The notes under the pieces were generated by a model. That model was not told where the DNA came from and did no database searches. It saw only the letters and a program-made list of their open reading frames with translations. A program made the translations under genes and the position numbers. From Micromonospora violae (GTDB lineage Bacteria; Actinomycetota; Actinomycetes; Mycobacteriales; Micromonosporaceae), in NCBI RefSeq assembly GCF_004217135.1, contig NZ_SHKK01000001.1, forward strand, positions 3,906,001 to 3,970,000: a stretch of 64,000 nt of DNA, written 5' to 3'. Positions 1 to 8,052 of this stretch are shown here, piece by piece. How positions within the stretch are numbered: position 1 is the stretch's first letter; the number at the start of each line of letters is the position of its first letter.

Positions 1-626
1 AGGTCGCCCCAGGCGGCCGGGGTCTTGTCCGCGCCCGGGTTCATGCAGCTGAACGCGTTGACCATGCTGGTGGCGCAGCGGTACGGGATCCCGGCGATGA
101 TCGACCCGGCGGCGAAGACGTCCGGGTAGGTGGCCAGCATGACCGCGCTCATCGCCCCGCCGGCGGAGAGCCCGCTGACGTAGACGCGGGAGCCGTTCAC
201 CGCGAAGTTCGTCTTGGCGTGGTCGACCATCTGCTTGATCGACAGCGCCTCGCCCTGCCCCCGGGTGGTGTCCCCCGCCTCGAAGAAGTTGAAGCAGGAG
301 CTGGCGTTGTTGCCGGACGGCTGCTGGGCGACGATCAGGGCGAACTTCCACTGGTCGGCGTACTTCTGCCAGCCGGAGTTGGCGAAGTAACCGGCGGCGT
401 TCTGGGCGCACCCGTGCAGCAGCACGACGGCCGGGGAGTTGGCCGGTAGGCCGTCCGGGCGGTAGGCGTACATGGCGAGGTTGCCGGGGTTGGAGCCGAA
501 CCCGGTGACCTGGGTGAGGGTGGCGGCCTGGGCAGGCGCGGCGACCGCGACCGCGCCCGCCACGGCGAGGGCGAGCCCGGCGACCGCACCGAGCAGCCGG
601 GTGAGGGTGGACGAGGAGCGGCGCAC
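1..626 (-). CDS. PHB depolymerase-family secreted esterase (3' end missing)
   Basis: The reading frame starts at GTG 626 with an AGGAGG-like ribosome site about 8 nt upstream and runs off the window edge, leaving about 208 residues. It opens with a classical signal peptide: Arg-rich start, Leu/Ala/Val core, and an APAQA cleavage site near residue 33. An HGCAQNA oxyanion segment and a GLSAGG lipase box follow, as in extracellular PHB depolymerases and related feruloyl or acetyl-xylan esterases. The nucleophile is the Ser of GLSAGG; the Asp and His of the triad lie outside the window. Export and alpha/beta-hydrolase fold are well supported; the substrate cannot be decided without the C-terminus, which in this family may carry a binding module. 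Confidence 0.85.
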   Translation of the reverse strand, partial: MRRSSSTLTRLLGAVAGLALAVAGAVAVAAPAQAATLTQVTGFGSNPGNLAMYAYRPDGLPANSPAVVLLHGCAQNAAGYFANSGWQKYADQWKFALIVAQQPSGNNASSCFNFFEAGDTTRGQGEALSIKQMVDHAKTNFAVNGSRVYVSGLSAGGAMSAVMLATYPDVFAAGSIIAGIPYRCATSMVNAFSCMNPGADKTPAAWGD

Positions 627-805
627 GGCGGCCTCCTGGAGCTGCGGACTGTGAACTGGGTCACGGTCGAGTTGCCGAGACGTTACGACGAGATGTCGCC
701 GCTATGACATGGGGCACACTCACACATTCACGTCGGGCGTTGTGTACGCCAGAAGGCGAACACACCACAACCGCCGGTCTGACCGGCCCGTCCAGGTCCG
801 GTTGG

Positions 806-811
806 TAACGT
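806..811 (+). promoter_or_regulatory. -10 box for leaderless gene at 819
   Basis: TAACGT ends 7 nt before the GTG at 819 and no Shine-Dalgarno is present, so the mRNA is probably leaderless. Confidence 0.45.
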
Positions 812-818
812 CCGCTGC

Positions 819-2651
819 GTGCCGTCCTCCCCGTCGCTGGCCACCGGGCCCGCACCCGCGTCATCGCCGCGCACCGTCCGGGACCGCCGGGCCGACCTGA
901 TCGTCGTGCTGGTGGCGCTCGCGCTCGCCGTGTGGGTGACCAGTGGGCTGTGGCGGGACCCGAACGCCCGCACCATCACCGTCAACTCCAGCGACCAGGC
1001 GCTGTTCGAGTGGTTGCTGGCCTTCGGCGGGCACGCGGTCACCCACGGCGACAACCCGCTCTTCACCTACCTGATCAACGTCCCGGACGGCGTCAACCTC
1101 GCGGTCAACACGACGGTCACGGTGTACGCGGTGGTCTTCGCCCCGCTCACGTACCTGATCGGACCACCGGCGACGTTTCTGGTGATCCTCACCCTGAACC
1201 TGCTCGCCACCGCGCTGGCCTGGTACTGGCTGCTCTCCCGGCACCTGGTCCCCAGCCGGTTGGCCGCCGGGGTCGGCGCCCTGTTCATCGCCTACTCCCC
1301 CGGCATGGTGTCGCACGCCAACGCCCACCTGAACTGGACCGCCGGCTGGCTGGTGCCGCTGCTGATCTGGCGACTGTTCGCGCTGCGTCGCGCCGGGCAC
1401 TGGCTGCGCGACGGGGTGATCCTCGGCGTACTGGTGGCGGTGGCCTTCTCGATCGCCGCCGAAGGGCTCTTCTTCACCGCACTGGCGCTGGGGGTGTTCG
1501 TCGCCATCTGGGCACTGCACCCGGCCAACCGGGTGGAGGCACGCGCCGCGCTGCCCACCTTCCTGCGCGGGCTCGGGGTGACCGCCGTGGTCGCCGGTGT
1601 GCTGCTGTCGTACCCGTTGTGGTTGCACTTCGCCGGGCCGCAACGGTTCCACGGCACCGGCTTCGACCCGGTGATCCACTCCGAGGACATCGCGGCGTTC
1701 GCCGCCTTCCCGCGCCGCTCGCTGGCCGGCGAGGCCGGGTTGGGCACGTCGCTGGCACCGAACCCGACCGAGGAGAACTCGTTCTTCGGCATCCCGCTGC
1801 TGGTGCTCACCGTTGTCTGTTTCGTCGCGCTGTGGCGGCGTGCCGACGCGCACCGCCGGGCCACCCTGTGGGCGCTGGGCGCCGTCGCGGTGATCTTCAC
1901 GGTGCTCTCCTTCGGGCCGGTCGCCAAGATCGACGGCCGACGCACCGACCTCCCCATGCCGTTCGACGTGGTGGGACAACTGCCGGTGGTGAACGCGGCG
2001 CTGCCGGCCCGGCTGGCGCTGGTGGTCGCGCCGGTGATCGGGCTGCTGCTGGCGTACGTCATCGACCAGCTGCGCGCCGCGCCGCCCCGGCACCGCTCCA
2101 CGGAGCTGGCCTGGCTGGTCGGTTTCGCGGTGGCCCTGGTGCCGCTGCTGCCCACCCCGCTGCTCACCGACGAACGGGAGCCGATCCCGGAGTTCATCAC
2201 CTCCGGCACCTGGCGGGACTACGTCTCACCCGACGGGGTGCTGACCCCGGTGCCGCTGACCGTGGACATCTACCCGGACGGCCAGCGGTGGCAGGCGTAC
2301 GCGTTGTCGCACCGGCAGGGCGAGTTCGCGATCCCGGGCGGCTTCTTCCTCGGCCCCGGCGGGCCGGACGGGCGGGGCCGGATCGGCCCGGTGCCGCGCA
2401 CCCTGAGCGCGTTGATGGACCAGGCTGGTCGGACCGGGATGGTGCCCATCGTCACCGACGGAACGATCCGGGAGGTCCAGTCGGACCTGCGGCACTGGCG
2501 CATCGAGACGGTGGTGCTCGCCGACCAGGTGCACGGCGCGAAGTTCGAGGTCGACGAGGAGGCGCTGCGGCGCACCGGCACGGCCCTGTTCGGCGAGCCG
2601 CAACGGGTCGACGACGTCTGGCTCTGGCGGATCCCGCCGGCCGATCGCTAG
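819..2651 (+). CDS. Multi-pass GT-C-like membrane protein
   Basis: This 610-residue protein has about 11 to 12 hydrophobic helices over residues 25 to 440 and a hydrophilic C-terminal domain of about 150 residues that should face outside. An acidic segment after the first helix (NSSDQALFEW) and alternating loops resemble GT-C glycosyltransferases or YfhO-type proteins, which transfer sugars from polyprenyl-phosphate donors. No family-specific catalytic motif was recognised, so the function is unassigned. The GTG at 819 is chosen because of the -10 box just upstream. It stands alone, with 84 bp before the next gene in the same direction. Confidence 0.75.
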   Translation: MPSSPSLATGPAPASSPRTVRDRRADLIVVLVALALAVWVTSGLWRDPNARTITVNSSDQALFEWLLAFGGHAVTHGDNPLFTYLINVPDGVNLAVNTTVTVYAVVFAPLTYLIGPPATFLVILTLNLLATALAWYWLLSRHLVPSRLAAGVGALFIAYSPGMVSHANAHLNWTAGWLVPLLIWRLFALRRAGHWLRDGVILGVLVAVAFSIAAEGLFFTALALGVFVAIWALHPANRVEARAALPTFLRGLGVTAVVAGVLLSYPLWLHFAGPQRFHGTGFDPVIHSEDIAAFAAFPRRSLAGEAGLGTSLAPNPTEENSFFGIPLLVLTVVCFVALWRRADAHRRATLWALGAVAVIFTVLSFGPVAKIDGRRTDLPMPFDVVGQLPVVNAALPARLALVVAPVIGLLLAYVIDQLRAAPPRHRSTELAWLVGFAVALVPLLPTPLLTDEREPIPEFITSGTWRDYVSPDGVLTPVPLTVDIYPDGQRWQAYALSHRQGEFAIPGGFFLGPGGPDGRGRIGPVPRTLSALMDQAGRTGMVPIVTDGTIREVQSDLRHWRIETVVLADQVHGAKFEVDEEALRRTGTALFGEPQRVDDVWLWRIPPADR

Positions 2652-2735
2652 GGCCTCTGTCACAAGAACAGGCCCGAGACCGCGACGCGACCGACCGGGG
2701 CATCGTGATCGGCCGCCATCGCTTCTAATGGTCCG

Positions 2736-4013
2736 ATGAGGAAGACCGGCGGGCGCGCCGCCGTGGCCGGGGTCGCGCTGGGGCTCGTCGTGCTCGGCGC
2801 GCCGACCGCCACGGCGGCCCACGGCCCGGTCGCCCCGCGCAGCGCCGTCACCGACCGCTCGGCCGGCAGCACGGCCGGCGCGGTACCACGCCAGGTGCAC
2901 GATCCGTGGCTGTGGCAGGCCACCGTGGGGCAACGCCCGGCCGGCCCGGCGGCGCTGGTGTTCTTCACCGACCGCACCCGCTATTTCGAGTCGACAGGCG
3001 TGCTGGTCGCCCGGGACGGCGCGTACCGGCTGATCCCGATCCGCATCGCCGAGGGGCACGGGCTGCTCTCCCCCGACGGGCGGCACTACCTGCGGCCGCA
3101 GTCCGGCGAGTTGTTGGACCTCACCACCGGCCGGCAGCGCCGCACCATGAAGCCGGGGCTGGACCCGTTCGCCTGGTCGCCGGACGGGCGGCGGGTGCTC
3201 GGCACTCGCAGCAACGACGATCCGGTGATCAGCTTCGGGCCGGACAATCAGCAGCTCAACGACCCGGAGAAGCCCGACGACCTGCTCGTCGTCGACCCGT
3301 ACCAGGGCACCGAGCAGGTGGTCGCGGCCGGCACCTTCGCCGCCCACCACGCGGCGGCCTGGTCCCCCGCCGGTGACCTGGTGGCGGTGGCTGGTCCACC
3401 GGATGTGGCCGCGTCGGTCGCCGAACGGCAGCGGCTGGTGGTCGTCGACCCGGCCGGCGGCAGCCTTCGCTGGCAGGTCGACCTGGGTGAGCGGCGGATA
3501 CTGGCCGGCCCGGCCGCCTGGCACCCGGACGGCAGCCGGCTCGCGCTGCTCGCGTTCGACGGTTGCGCCGGCCTCGGCTGCACGCCGGAGCAGACGGCGG
3601 CACGCACCTGGCGGATCGAGTTCCTGGACGCCGCCTCCGGTCACGCCGTCGGCCAGCCGCTGCCGGTCGCCGCCTCGACCAGCGAGATCGTCGGCTGGCG
3701 CGGCGACGACCCGGTGGTGCAGGAGGTGAGCGGGACGGAGCAGGACACCGACCGGCGGGCCGTCCTCGCCGCGCTGTCGCCCGGCGGCACCCGAGAGGTG
3801 CTGGTGACCGGACCGGTCGGGTCGACCGACCTGGCGGTGCCGGGCGAGCTGCTGACCCGGGCCGCTTTCGGTGGTCCGGAGCCCCGGCCGTCACCGTTCG
3901 CCGCCCCGCTCTGGCTCTACCTGGCGTTGGCCGTGCCGGCGCTGCTCGCCGTCGTCCTCGTCGTCCGCCGCCGACGTCGCCGCCATGGTGCGACCGACGC
4001 GGCTCCGGTGTGA
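2736..4013 (+). CDS. Secreted, C-terminally anchored beta-propeller-like protein
   Basis: The 425-residue product has an N-terminal signal peptide (GVALGLVVLGAPTATAA). Repeated segments follow (for example AWSPDGRRVLG and AWHPDGSRLALL) that look like WD40/TolB-type propeller blades. It ends in one transmembrane helix near residues 390 to 412 and a run of arginines. This architecture predicts an extracytoplasmic domain tethered to the membrane by a C-terminal helix. The blades suggest a binding or scaffold role, but no catalytic residues or named family could be recognised. An inverted repeat at 4082-4117 lies downstream. Confidence 0.7.
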   Translation: MRKTGGRAAVAGVALGLVVLGAPTATAAHGPVAPRSAVTDRSAGSTAGAVPRQVHDPWLWQATVGQRPAGPAALVFFTDRTRYFESTGVLVARDGAYRLIPIRIAEGHGLLSPDGRHYLRPQSGELLDLTTGRQRRTMKPGLDPFAWSPDGRRVLGTRSNDDPVISFGPDNQQLNDPEKPDDLLVVDPYQGTEQVVAAGTFAAHHAAAWSPAGDLVAVAGPPDVAASVAERQRLVVVDPAGGSLRWQVDLGERRILAGPAAWHPDGSRLALLAFDGCAGLGCTPEQTAARTWRIEFLDAASGHAVGQPLPVAASTSEIVGWRGDDPVVQEVSGTEQDTDRRAVLAALSPGGTREVLVTGPVGSTDLAVPGELLTRAAFGGPEPRPSPFAAPLWLYLALAVPALLAVVLVVRRRRRRHGATDAAPV

Positions 4014-4081
4014 CGTCGAGCGGCCAGGCGCGGACACCCAACTGGCCGCAGCCCAGCAGCTGCGACGGCAGCAGTGGTGGT

Positions 4082-4117
4082 GATCTTCCCCGGTGAGGCG
4101 GCTCACCAGGGAAGATC
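4082..4117. terminator. Inverted repeat between 2736 gene and lipB
   Basis: Two 16-nt arms (4082-4097 and 4102-4117) match with one mismatch around a GCGG loop. It is probably a terminator for the preceding gene, but lying just before the lipB -10 box it could also be an operator. Confidence 0.5.
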
Positions 4118-4131
4118 GCCGATAGCGGGTC

Positions 4132-4137
4132 TAGGCT
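4132..4137 (+). promoter_or_regulatory. -10 box of lipB (leaderless)
   Basis: TAGGCT ends 7 nt before the GTG start at 4145; no ribosome-binding site is seen. Confidence 0.45.
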
Positions 4138-4144
4138 GGATGTC

Positions 4145-4786
4145 GTGACAACGATGACCCCCGGCCTCACGGCCGTTCGTGCCGGCCTGCTCGACTACCA
4201 GGCCGCCTGGGACGAGCAGCGGCGTCTGCACGAGTCGGTCGTGGCCGGCGAGAGTGGCGACACCGTGCTGCTGCTGGAGCACCCGAGCGTCTACACCGCG
4301 GGCAAGCGCACCGAACCGTGGGACCGCCCGATGGACGGCACCCCCGTCGTCGACGTGGACCGCGGCGGCAAGATCACCTGGCATGGGCCGGGGCAGCTCG
4401 TCGGCTATCCGATCCTGCGCCTGCCCGACCCGGTGGACGTGGTCGCCTACGTGCGCCGGACCGAAGAGCTGCTCATCGACGTGTGCGCCGAGTTCGGGCT
4501 GACCGCCGGCCGGGTCGAGGGGCGCAGCGGGGTGTGGGTGCCGGAGGACGACCGGGGGCCGGCCCGCAAGGTGGCCGCCATCGGCATCCGGGTGGCGCGG
4601 GGCGTCACCCTGCACGGCTTCTCGATCAACTGCGACTGCGACCTGACGTACTTCGACCGGATCGTGCCCTGCGGCATCCGGGACGCGGGCGTCACCTCGC
4701 TCACCGCCGAGCTGGGCCGCCCGATCAGCGTGGCCGATGTGCTGCCGGTGGTCGAGCGCCGCCTCTCCACCCTCGTCACGGTCTGA
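4145..4786 (+). CDS. lipB: Lipoyl(octanoyl) transferase LipB
   Basis: LipB moves the octanoyl group from octanoyl-ACP to lipoyl domains of 2-oxoacid dehydrogenases and GcvH, the first step of lipoate synthesis in the cytoplasm. The 213-residue product is of normal length and carries the family signature around [16 protein letters not shown] (residues 74-89). The catalytic lysine is in RKVAAIG (Lys142) and the catalytic cysteine in [12 protein letters not shown] (Cys176). lipA lies 2.2 kb downstream; between them sit a VOC gene and the oppositely oriented aspartyl-tRNA synthetase, so the two lip genes are close but not one operon here. Confidence 0.97.
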   Translation: MTTMTPGLTAVRAGLLDYQAAWDEQRRLHESVVAGESGDTVLLLEHPSVYTAGKRTEPWDRPMDGTPVVDVDRGGKITWHGPGQLVGYPILRLPDPVDVVAYVRRTEELLIDVCAEFGLTAGRVEGRSGVWVPEDDRGPARKVAAIGIRVARGVTLHGFSINCDCDLTYFDRIVPCGIRDAGVTSLTAELGRPISVADVLPVVERRLSTLVTV

Positions 4787-4822
4787 GACCCGACCGCGCG
4801 TCGGGGTGACCGACGGTCGGCC

Positions 4823-4828
4823 TACCCT
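4823..4828 (+). promoter_or_regulatory. -10 box of VOC gene (leaderless)
   Basis: TACCCT ends 6 nt before the GTG start at 4835. Confidence 0.4.
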
Positions 4829-4834
4829 CGGTCG

Positions 4835-5227
4835 GTGCAGATTGATCTCGTCACCGTCGTCGTCACCGAGTACGACCCCGCCATCGCCTTCTTCACCGGC
4901 GTGCTCGGCTTCGAGTTGGCCGAGGACACCCCGTCGCTGACCAACGACGGACGGCCGAAGCGCTGGGTGGTGGTCCGTCCACCGGGCGGCGGCACCGGCC
5001 TGCTGCTGGCCCGCGCCGACGGCGAGCGGCAGGAAGCTGCGGTGGGCGACCAGACCCACGGCCGCGTCGGGTTCTTCCTCCAGGTCGACGACTTCGACGC
5101 CACCTACCGGCGGATGGTCGAGAACAGCGTCGAGTTCGTCAAACCGCCGCGCACCGAGCCGTACGGCCGGGTCGCCGTCTTCCGCGACGTCGCCGGCAAC
5201 CTCTGGGACCTGCTCGGCCCCGCCTGA
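4835..5227 (+). CDS. VOC-family (glyoxalase/dioxygenase-like) protein
   Basis: A 130-residue single-domain protein of the vicinal oxygen chelate fold: it opens with a betaalphabetabetabeta module (IDLVTVVVTEYDPAIAFFTG), and the second half contains FFLQVDDFDATYRR and ends VAGNLWDLLGPA, typical of this superfamily. VOC proteins bind a divalent metal with His/Glu residues and act as dimers in isomerase, dioxygenase or antibiotic-binding roles. The substrate cannot be inferred. The start is set by the -10 box at 4823. Transcription converges with the synthetase gene, with a hairpin in between. Confidence 0.88.
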   Translation: MQIDLVTVVVTEYDPAIAFFTGVLGFELAEDTPSLTNDGRPKRWVVVRPPGGGTGLLLARADGERQEAAVGDQTHGRVGFFLQVDDFDATYRRMVENSVEFVKPPRTEPYGRVAVFRDVAGNLWDLLGPA

Positions 5228-5234
5228 GCCCCCC

Positions 5235-5265
5235 GCCGGCCCACTCCACGATCGAGTGGGCCGGC
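5235..5265. terminator. Bidirectional terminator hairpin
   Basis: Perfect 12-bp arms GCCGGCCCACTC (5235-5246) and GAGTGGGCCGGC (5254-5265) with a 7-nt loop lie between two convergent genes. Confidence 0.75.
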
Positions 5266-5276
5266 AGGGTGCCCAC

Positions 5277-6563
5277 CTACGGCGTCAGCCGGTGCAGGTC
5301 CCGCGGGAACGCGGTGACCTCGCGGATGTTGGCCGCGCCGACCAGCCGGGCCACGAACCGTTCCAGGCCGATGGCGAAGCCACCGTGCGGCGGCATGCCG
5401 TGCCGGAAGGCGTCCAGGTAACCGGCGTACGGCTCGACCGGCTCGCCCCGGGCCGCCAACGCCGCCAGGTAGTCGGCGTGCCGGTGCAGCCGCTGCCCGC
5501 CGGTGACCAGCTCCAGACCACGAAAGAGCAGGTCAAAACCGTTGGAGTACGCGGGCCGCGCCGGGTCCGGGTGGGTGTAGAAGGGCCGCTTCGCCATCGG
5601 GTAGCCGGTGACGAAGAGGAAGTCCGAGCCGTGTTCGCGCCGGGCCCACTCGCCCAGCGCCCGTTCGTGGGCGGGCGCGAGGTCCGGCTCGTCGGCGGGC
5701 GCACCGACGATCGTCAGCGCCTCGGTGAAGTGCACGGCCGGGATCTCCGCCGGCACCCGCGGTGGTGTGACGCCGAGCGTCGCCAGGGCCGCTGCGGCCC
5801 GCCCGCTCACCGCGTCCAGCATCCCGGCCACGGTGTCGCGCAGCACGCCCATCACGTCCCGGTGGTCGGCGATGAACCCCAGCTCCGCGTCGAGCGACGT
5901 GTACTGCGCGAGGTGCCGGACGGTGTCGTGCGGCTCGGCCCGGAAGACGGGCCCCACCTCGTAGACGCGTTCGAAGACGCCGACCATCAGCTGCTTGTAG
6001 AACTGTGGGGACTGGGCCAGGTACGCGGGCCGACCGAACCAGTCCAGCGCGAACACGTTCGCCCCGCTCTCGGTGCTGGAGCTGACCACCTTCGGCGTGT
6101 GGATCTCCACGAAATCGTGGGCGTCCAGCGCGGTCCGGAACCCCGCCACCGCGGCCGCCGAGATCCGCAGCGCGGCTGACCGGGTGGGGTGCCGCAGCGC
6201 GGTGGGCGCGTGGTCGAGTTGGGTGGGCAGGCTCGCGGTGAGCGCCGGCCGGTACAGGTCGAACGGTGGTGGCACGGCGGGCGGCCCGAGTGGACGTACC
6301 GTCGGGTCGGTCAGCTCGACCCCGGCGGGCGCCGTGTCGTTCGCGGTGACCGTCGCGGTGACCTCGATGACCGTCTCCTCGGTGAGTTTCTCCAGCTCGG
6401 CGCGGACGGCCGGGTCGGTGACAACCACCTGGGCCAGGCCGGCGGCGTCGCGCACGATCAGGAAGGCCACCGACTTGAGCAGTCGACGGCGGTGTACCCA
6501 GCCGGCGATCCGCACGGTCGCGCCGATTCTGGCGGGCAGTTGGTGGGACAGGGTTCGTTGCAT
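5277..6563 (-). CDS. aspS: Archaeal-type aspartyl-tRNA synthetase
   Basis: Class IIb synthetase of 428 residues charging tRNA-Asp (possibly also tRNA-Asn) with aspartate. An N-terminal OB-fold anticodon-binding domain (residues 1-100, IGATVRIAGWVHRRR) is followed by the catalytic core. Motif 2 appears as FRAEPHDTVRH and motif 3 as GFAIGLERFV near the C-terminus. The length and the absence of the bacterial GAD insertion domain mark it as the archaeal/eukaryal-like form, not the roughly 590-residue form usual in actinomycetes, so it may be a second copy. The start is ATG 6563 with GAGGAG upstream. A T-box leader with an Asp specifier precedes it. Discriminating versus non-discriminating specificity cannot be settled by reading. 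Confidence 0.92.
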   Translation of the reverse strand: MQRTLSHQLPARIGATVRIAGWVHRRRLLKSVAFLIVRDAAGLAQVVVTDPAVRAELEKLTEETVIEVTATVTANDTAPAGVELTDPTVRPLGPPAVPPPFDLYRPALTASLPTQLDHAPTALRHPTRSAALRISAAAVAGFRTALDAHDFVEIHTPKVVSSSTESGANVFALDWFGRPAYLAQSPQFYKQLMVGVFERVYEVGPVFRAEPHDTVRHLAQYTSLDAELGFIADHRDVMGVLRDTVAGMLDAVSGRAAAALATLGVTPPRVPAEIPAVHFTEALTIVGAPADEPDLAPAHERALGEWARREHGSDFLFVTGYPMAKRPFYTHPDPARPAYSNGFDLLFRGLELVTGGQRLHRHADYLAALAARGEPVEPYAGYLDAFRHGMPPHGGFAIGLERFVARLVGAANIREVTAFPRDLHRLTP

Positions 6564-6635
6564 GGCGGGTTGCTCCTCGGTCGATCGCCACGCTGTCGCC
6601 GCCCCGGGGCGGCGAAGCGTCGCATCAGCCCCAGG

Positions 6636-6861
6636 GAGGTGTGGGCGAGCGGGAACCTCGCGGTGCCACCACACCTTCGCCCCCGCCGTGGCGGGGACCT
6701 CGTTCGTCGCCTGATGACCGGGGCCAGCCGGGCGGGCTCTACTGGGCGTTTCGCCGTTCTGCCCGCAGCTCGGGAGGGTCTTCGCGCGCCGGCACCAGAC
6801 CGCCTCTCAGCACCGGCGGCTCTCTGCACTGGCGGGTCGGGCGCTACTTGGCTCCGTCATC
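6636..6861 (-). promoter_or_regulatory. T-box riboswitch (Asp specifier) upstream of aspS
   Basis: Reading the minus strand, the leader has the stem I K-turn block GACGGAGCCAAGTAG (about 6858-6844) and the distal stem I block CAGAGAGCC...GCTGAGAGGCGG (about 6826-6799). A specifier region GAA-GAC-CCTCCCGAGC has GAC at 6780-6778. Further down are a GAACGG...AGTAG segment and the T-box core TGGTGGCACCGCG (6671-6659). Arms AGGTGTGG (6676-6669) and CCACACCT (6644-6637) can form the alternative hairpin. In T-box leaders uncharged tRNA pairs with the specifier codon and with the T-box to switch the downstream synthetase on. GAC agrees with an Asp synthetase. Whether control is by termination or by translation is not certain; no U-run follows the hairpin. 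Confidence 0.85.
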
Positions 6862-6927
6862 GCTGTTGGCGGTGACCGTAGCACCCGAAACCCGCTCGTG
6901 TGACGCCCATTTTCGACAGGCCGGTGT

Positions 6928-6959
6928 CCGGCGTCACAAGGTCTGAGGCGTGACGCCGG
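6928..6959. promoter_or_regulatory. Inverted repeat upstream of lipA
   Basis: Arms CCGGCGTCAC (6928-6937) and GTGACGCCGG (6950-6959) are perfect complements 12 nt apart, and the GTGACGCC half occurs a third time near 6899. Placed 35 bp before the lipA -10 box, it could be an operator or a terminator-like hairpin; no regulator is known to me for this sequence. Confidence 0.4.
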
Positions 6960-6993
6960 TCGCCCGACGCACATAGACACCTGCCGTCCGGCG

Positions 6994-6999
6994 TAGGCT
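6994..6999 (+). promoter_or_regulatory. -10 box of lipA (leaderless)
   Basis: TAGGCT ends 7 nt before the GTG start at 7007. Confidence 0.45.
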
Positions 7000-7006
7000 C
7001 GTTTTC

Positions 7007-8002
7007 GTGACGATCGAGCACTCCGCGCCGACGACCGGCCAGGCAGCGCGCACCGCAACGGCGGCCCCCGAGGGGCGGCGTCTGCTGCGAATTGAGGCGC
7101 GTAACGCCGAGACGCCGATCGAGCGCAAACCGCCATGGATCAAGGTCAAGGCCAAGATGGGTCCGGAGTACACCCAGCTGCGCGGGCTCGTCTCGCGCGA
7201 AGGGTTGCACACCGTCTGCCAGGAGGCCGGCTGCCCCAACATCTACGAGTGTTGGGAAGACCGGGAGGCCACCTTCCTCATCGGCGGTGATCAGTGCACC
7301 CGGCGCTGCGACTTCTGCCAGATCGACACCGGTAAGCCGGCCGAGTTCGACGCCGACGAGCCGCGTCGGGTCGCCGAGTCGGTGGTCTCGATGGGGCTGC
7401 GCTACGCCACCATCACCGGTGTCGCCCGCGACGACCTGCCCGACGGCGGCGCGTGGCTGTACGCCGAGACCGTCCGGCAGATCCACGCCCTGCAGCCCGG
7501 CTGCGGCGTCGAGTTGCTGATCCCGGACTTCAACGCCGTCCCCGAGCAGTTGGCCGAGGTCTTCGGCTCCCGCCCCGAGGTGCTGGCCCACAACGTGGAG
7601 ACCGTGCCGCGCATCTTCAAGCGCATCCGCCCGGCGTTCCGCTACGACCGCTCCCTGGACGTGATCCGGCAGGCCCGCGCCGACGGCCTGGTCACCAAGA
7701 GCAACCTCATCCTGGGCATGGGCGAGGAGCGGGCCGAGGTCTCGCAGGCGCTGCGCGACCTGCACGAGGCCGGCTGTGAGCTGATCACCATCACGCAGTA
7801 CCTGCGCCCCTCGCCCCGGCACCACCCGGTGACCCGCTGGGTCAAGCCGGAGGAGTTCGTGGAGCTGCGCGAGGAGGCCGAGGAGATCGGCTTCGCCGGG
7901 GTGATGAGCGGGCCGCTGGTGCGTTCGTCGTACCGGGCCGGTCGGCTCTACCAGCAGGCCATCGACGCCCGCGCCGCCGCCTCGGTCGCCGCCGCCAACT
8001 GA
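7007..8002 (+). CDS. lipA: Lipoyl synthase LipA
   Basis: A radical-SAM enzyme that inserts two sulfur atoms into protein-bound octanoyl chains to make lipoate. The 331-residue protein carries both cluster motifs of the family: the auxiliary cluster cysteines in [12 protein letters not shown] (Cys71, 76, 82) and the radical-SAM cysteines in CTRRCDFC (Cys97, 101, 104). The C-terminal RSSYRAG motif that caps the auxiliary cluster is also present. The GTG start fits the -10 box at 6994. It works with LipB (4145) and is followed by a strong hairpin at 8013-8035. Confidence 0.98.
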   Translation: MTIEHSAPTTGQAARTATAAPEGRRLLRIEARNAETPIERKPPWIKVKAKMGPEYTQLRGLVSREGLHTVCQEAGCPNIYECWEDREATFLIGGDQCTRRCDFCQIDTGKPAEFDADEPRRVAESVVSMGLRYATITGVARDDLPDGGAWLYAETVRQIHALQPGCGVELLIPDFNAVPEQLAEVFGSRPEVLAHNVETVPRIFKRIRPAFRYDRSLDVIRQARADGLVTKSNLILGMGEERAEVSQALRDLHEAGCELITITQYLRPSPRHHPVTRWVKPEEFVELREEAEEIGFAGVMSGPLVRSSYRAGRLYQQAIDARAAASVAAAN

Positions 8003-8012
8003 CCCGCCGACA

Positions 8013-8035
8013 GCGCCGCGCGGACCGCGCGGCGC
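8013..8035. terminator. Terminator hairpin after lipA
   Basis: GCGCCGCGCG (8013-8022) and CGCGCGGCGC (8026-8035) are perfect complements around a 3-nt loop. Confidence 0.65.
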
Positions 8036-8052
8036 CCGGGTGTCATGATCGT

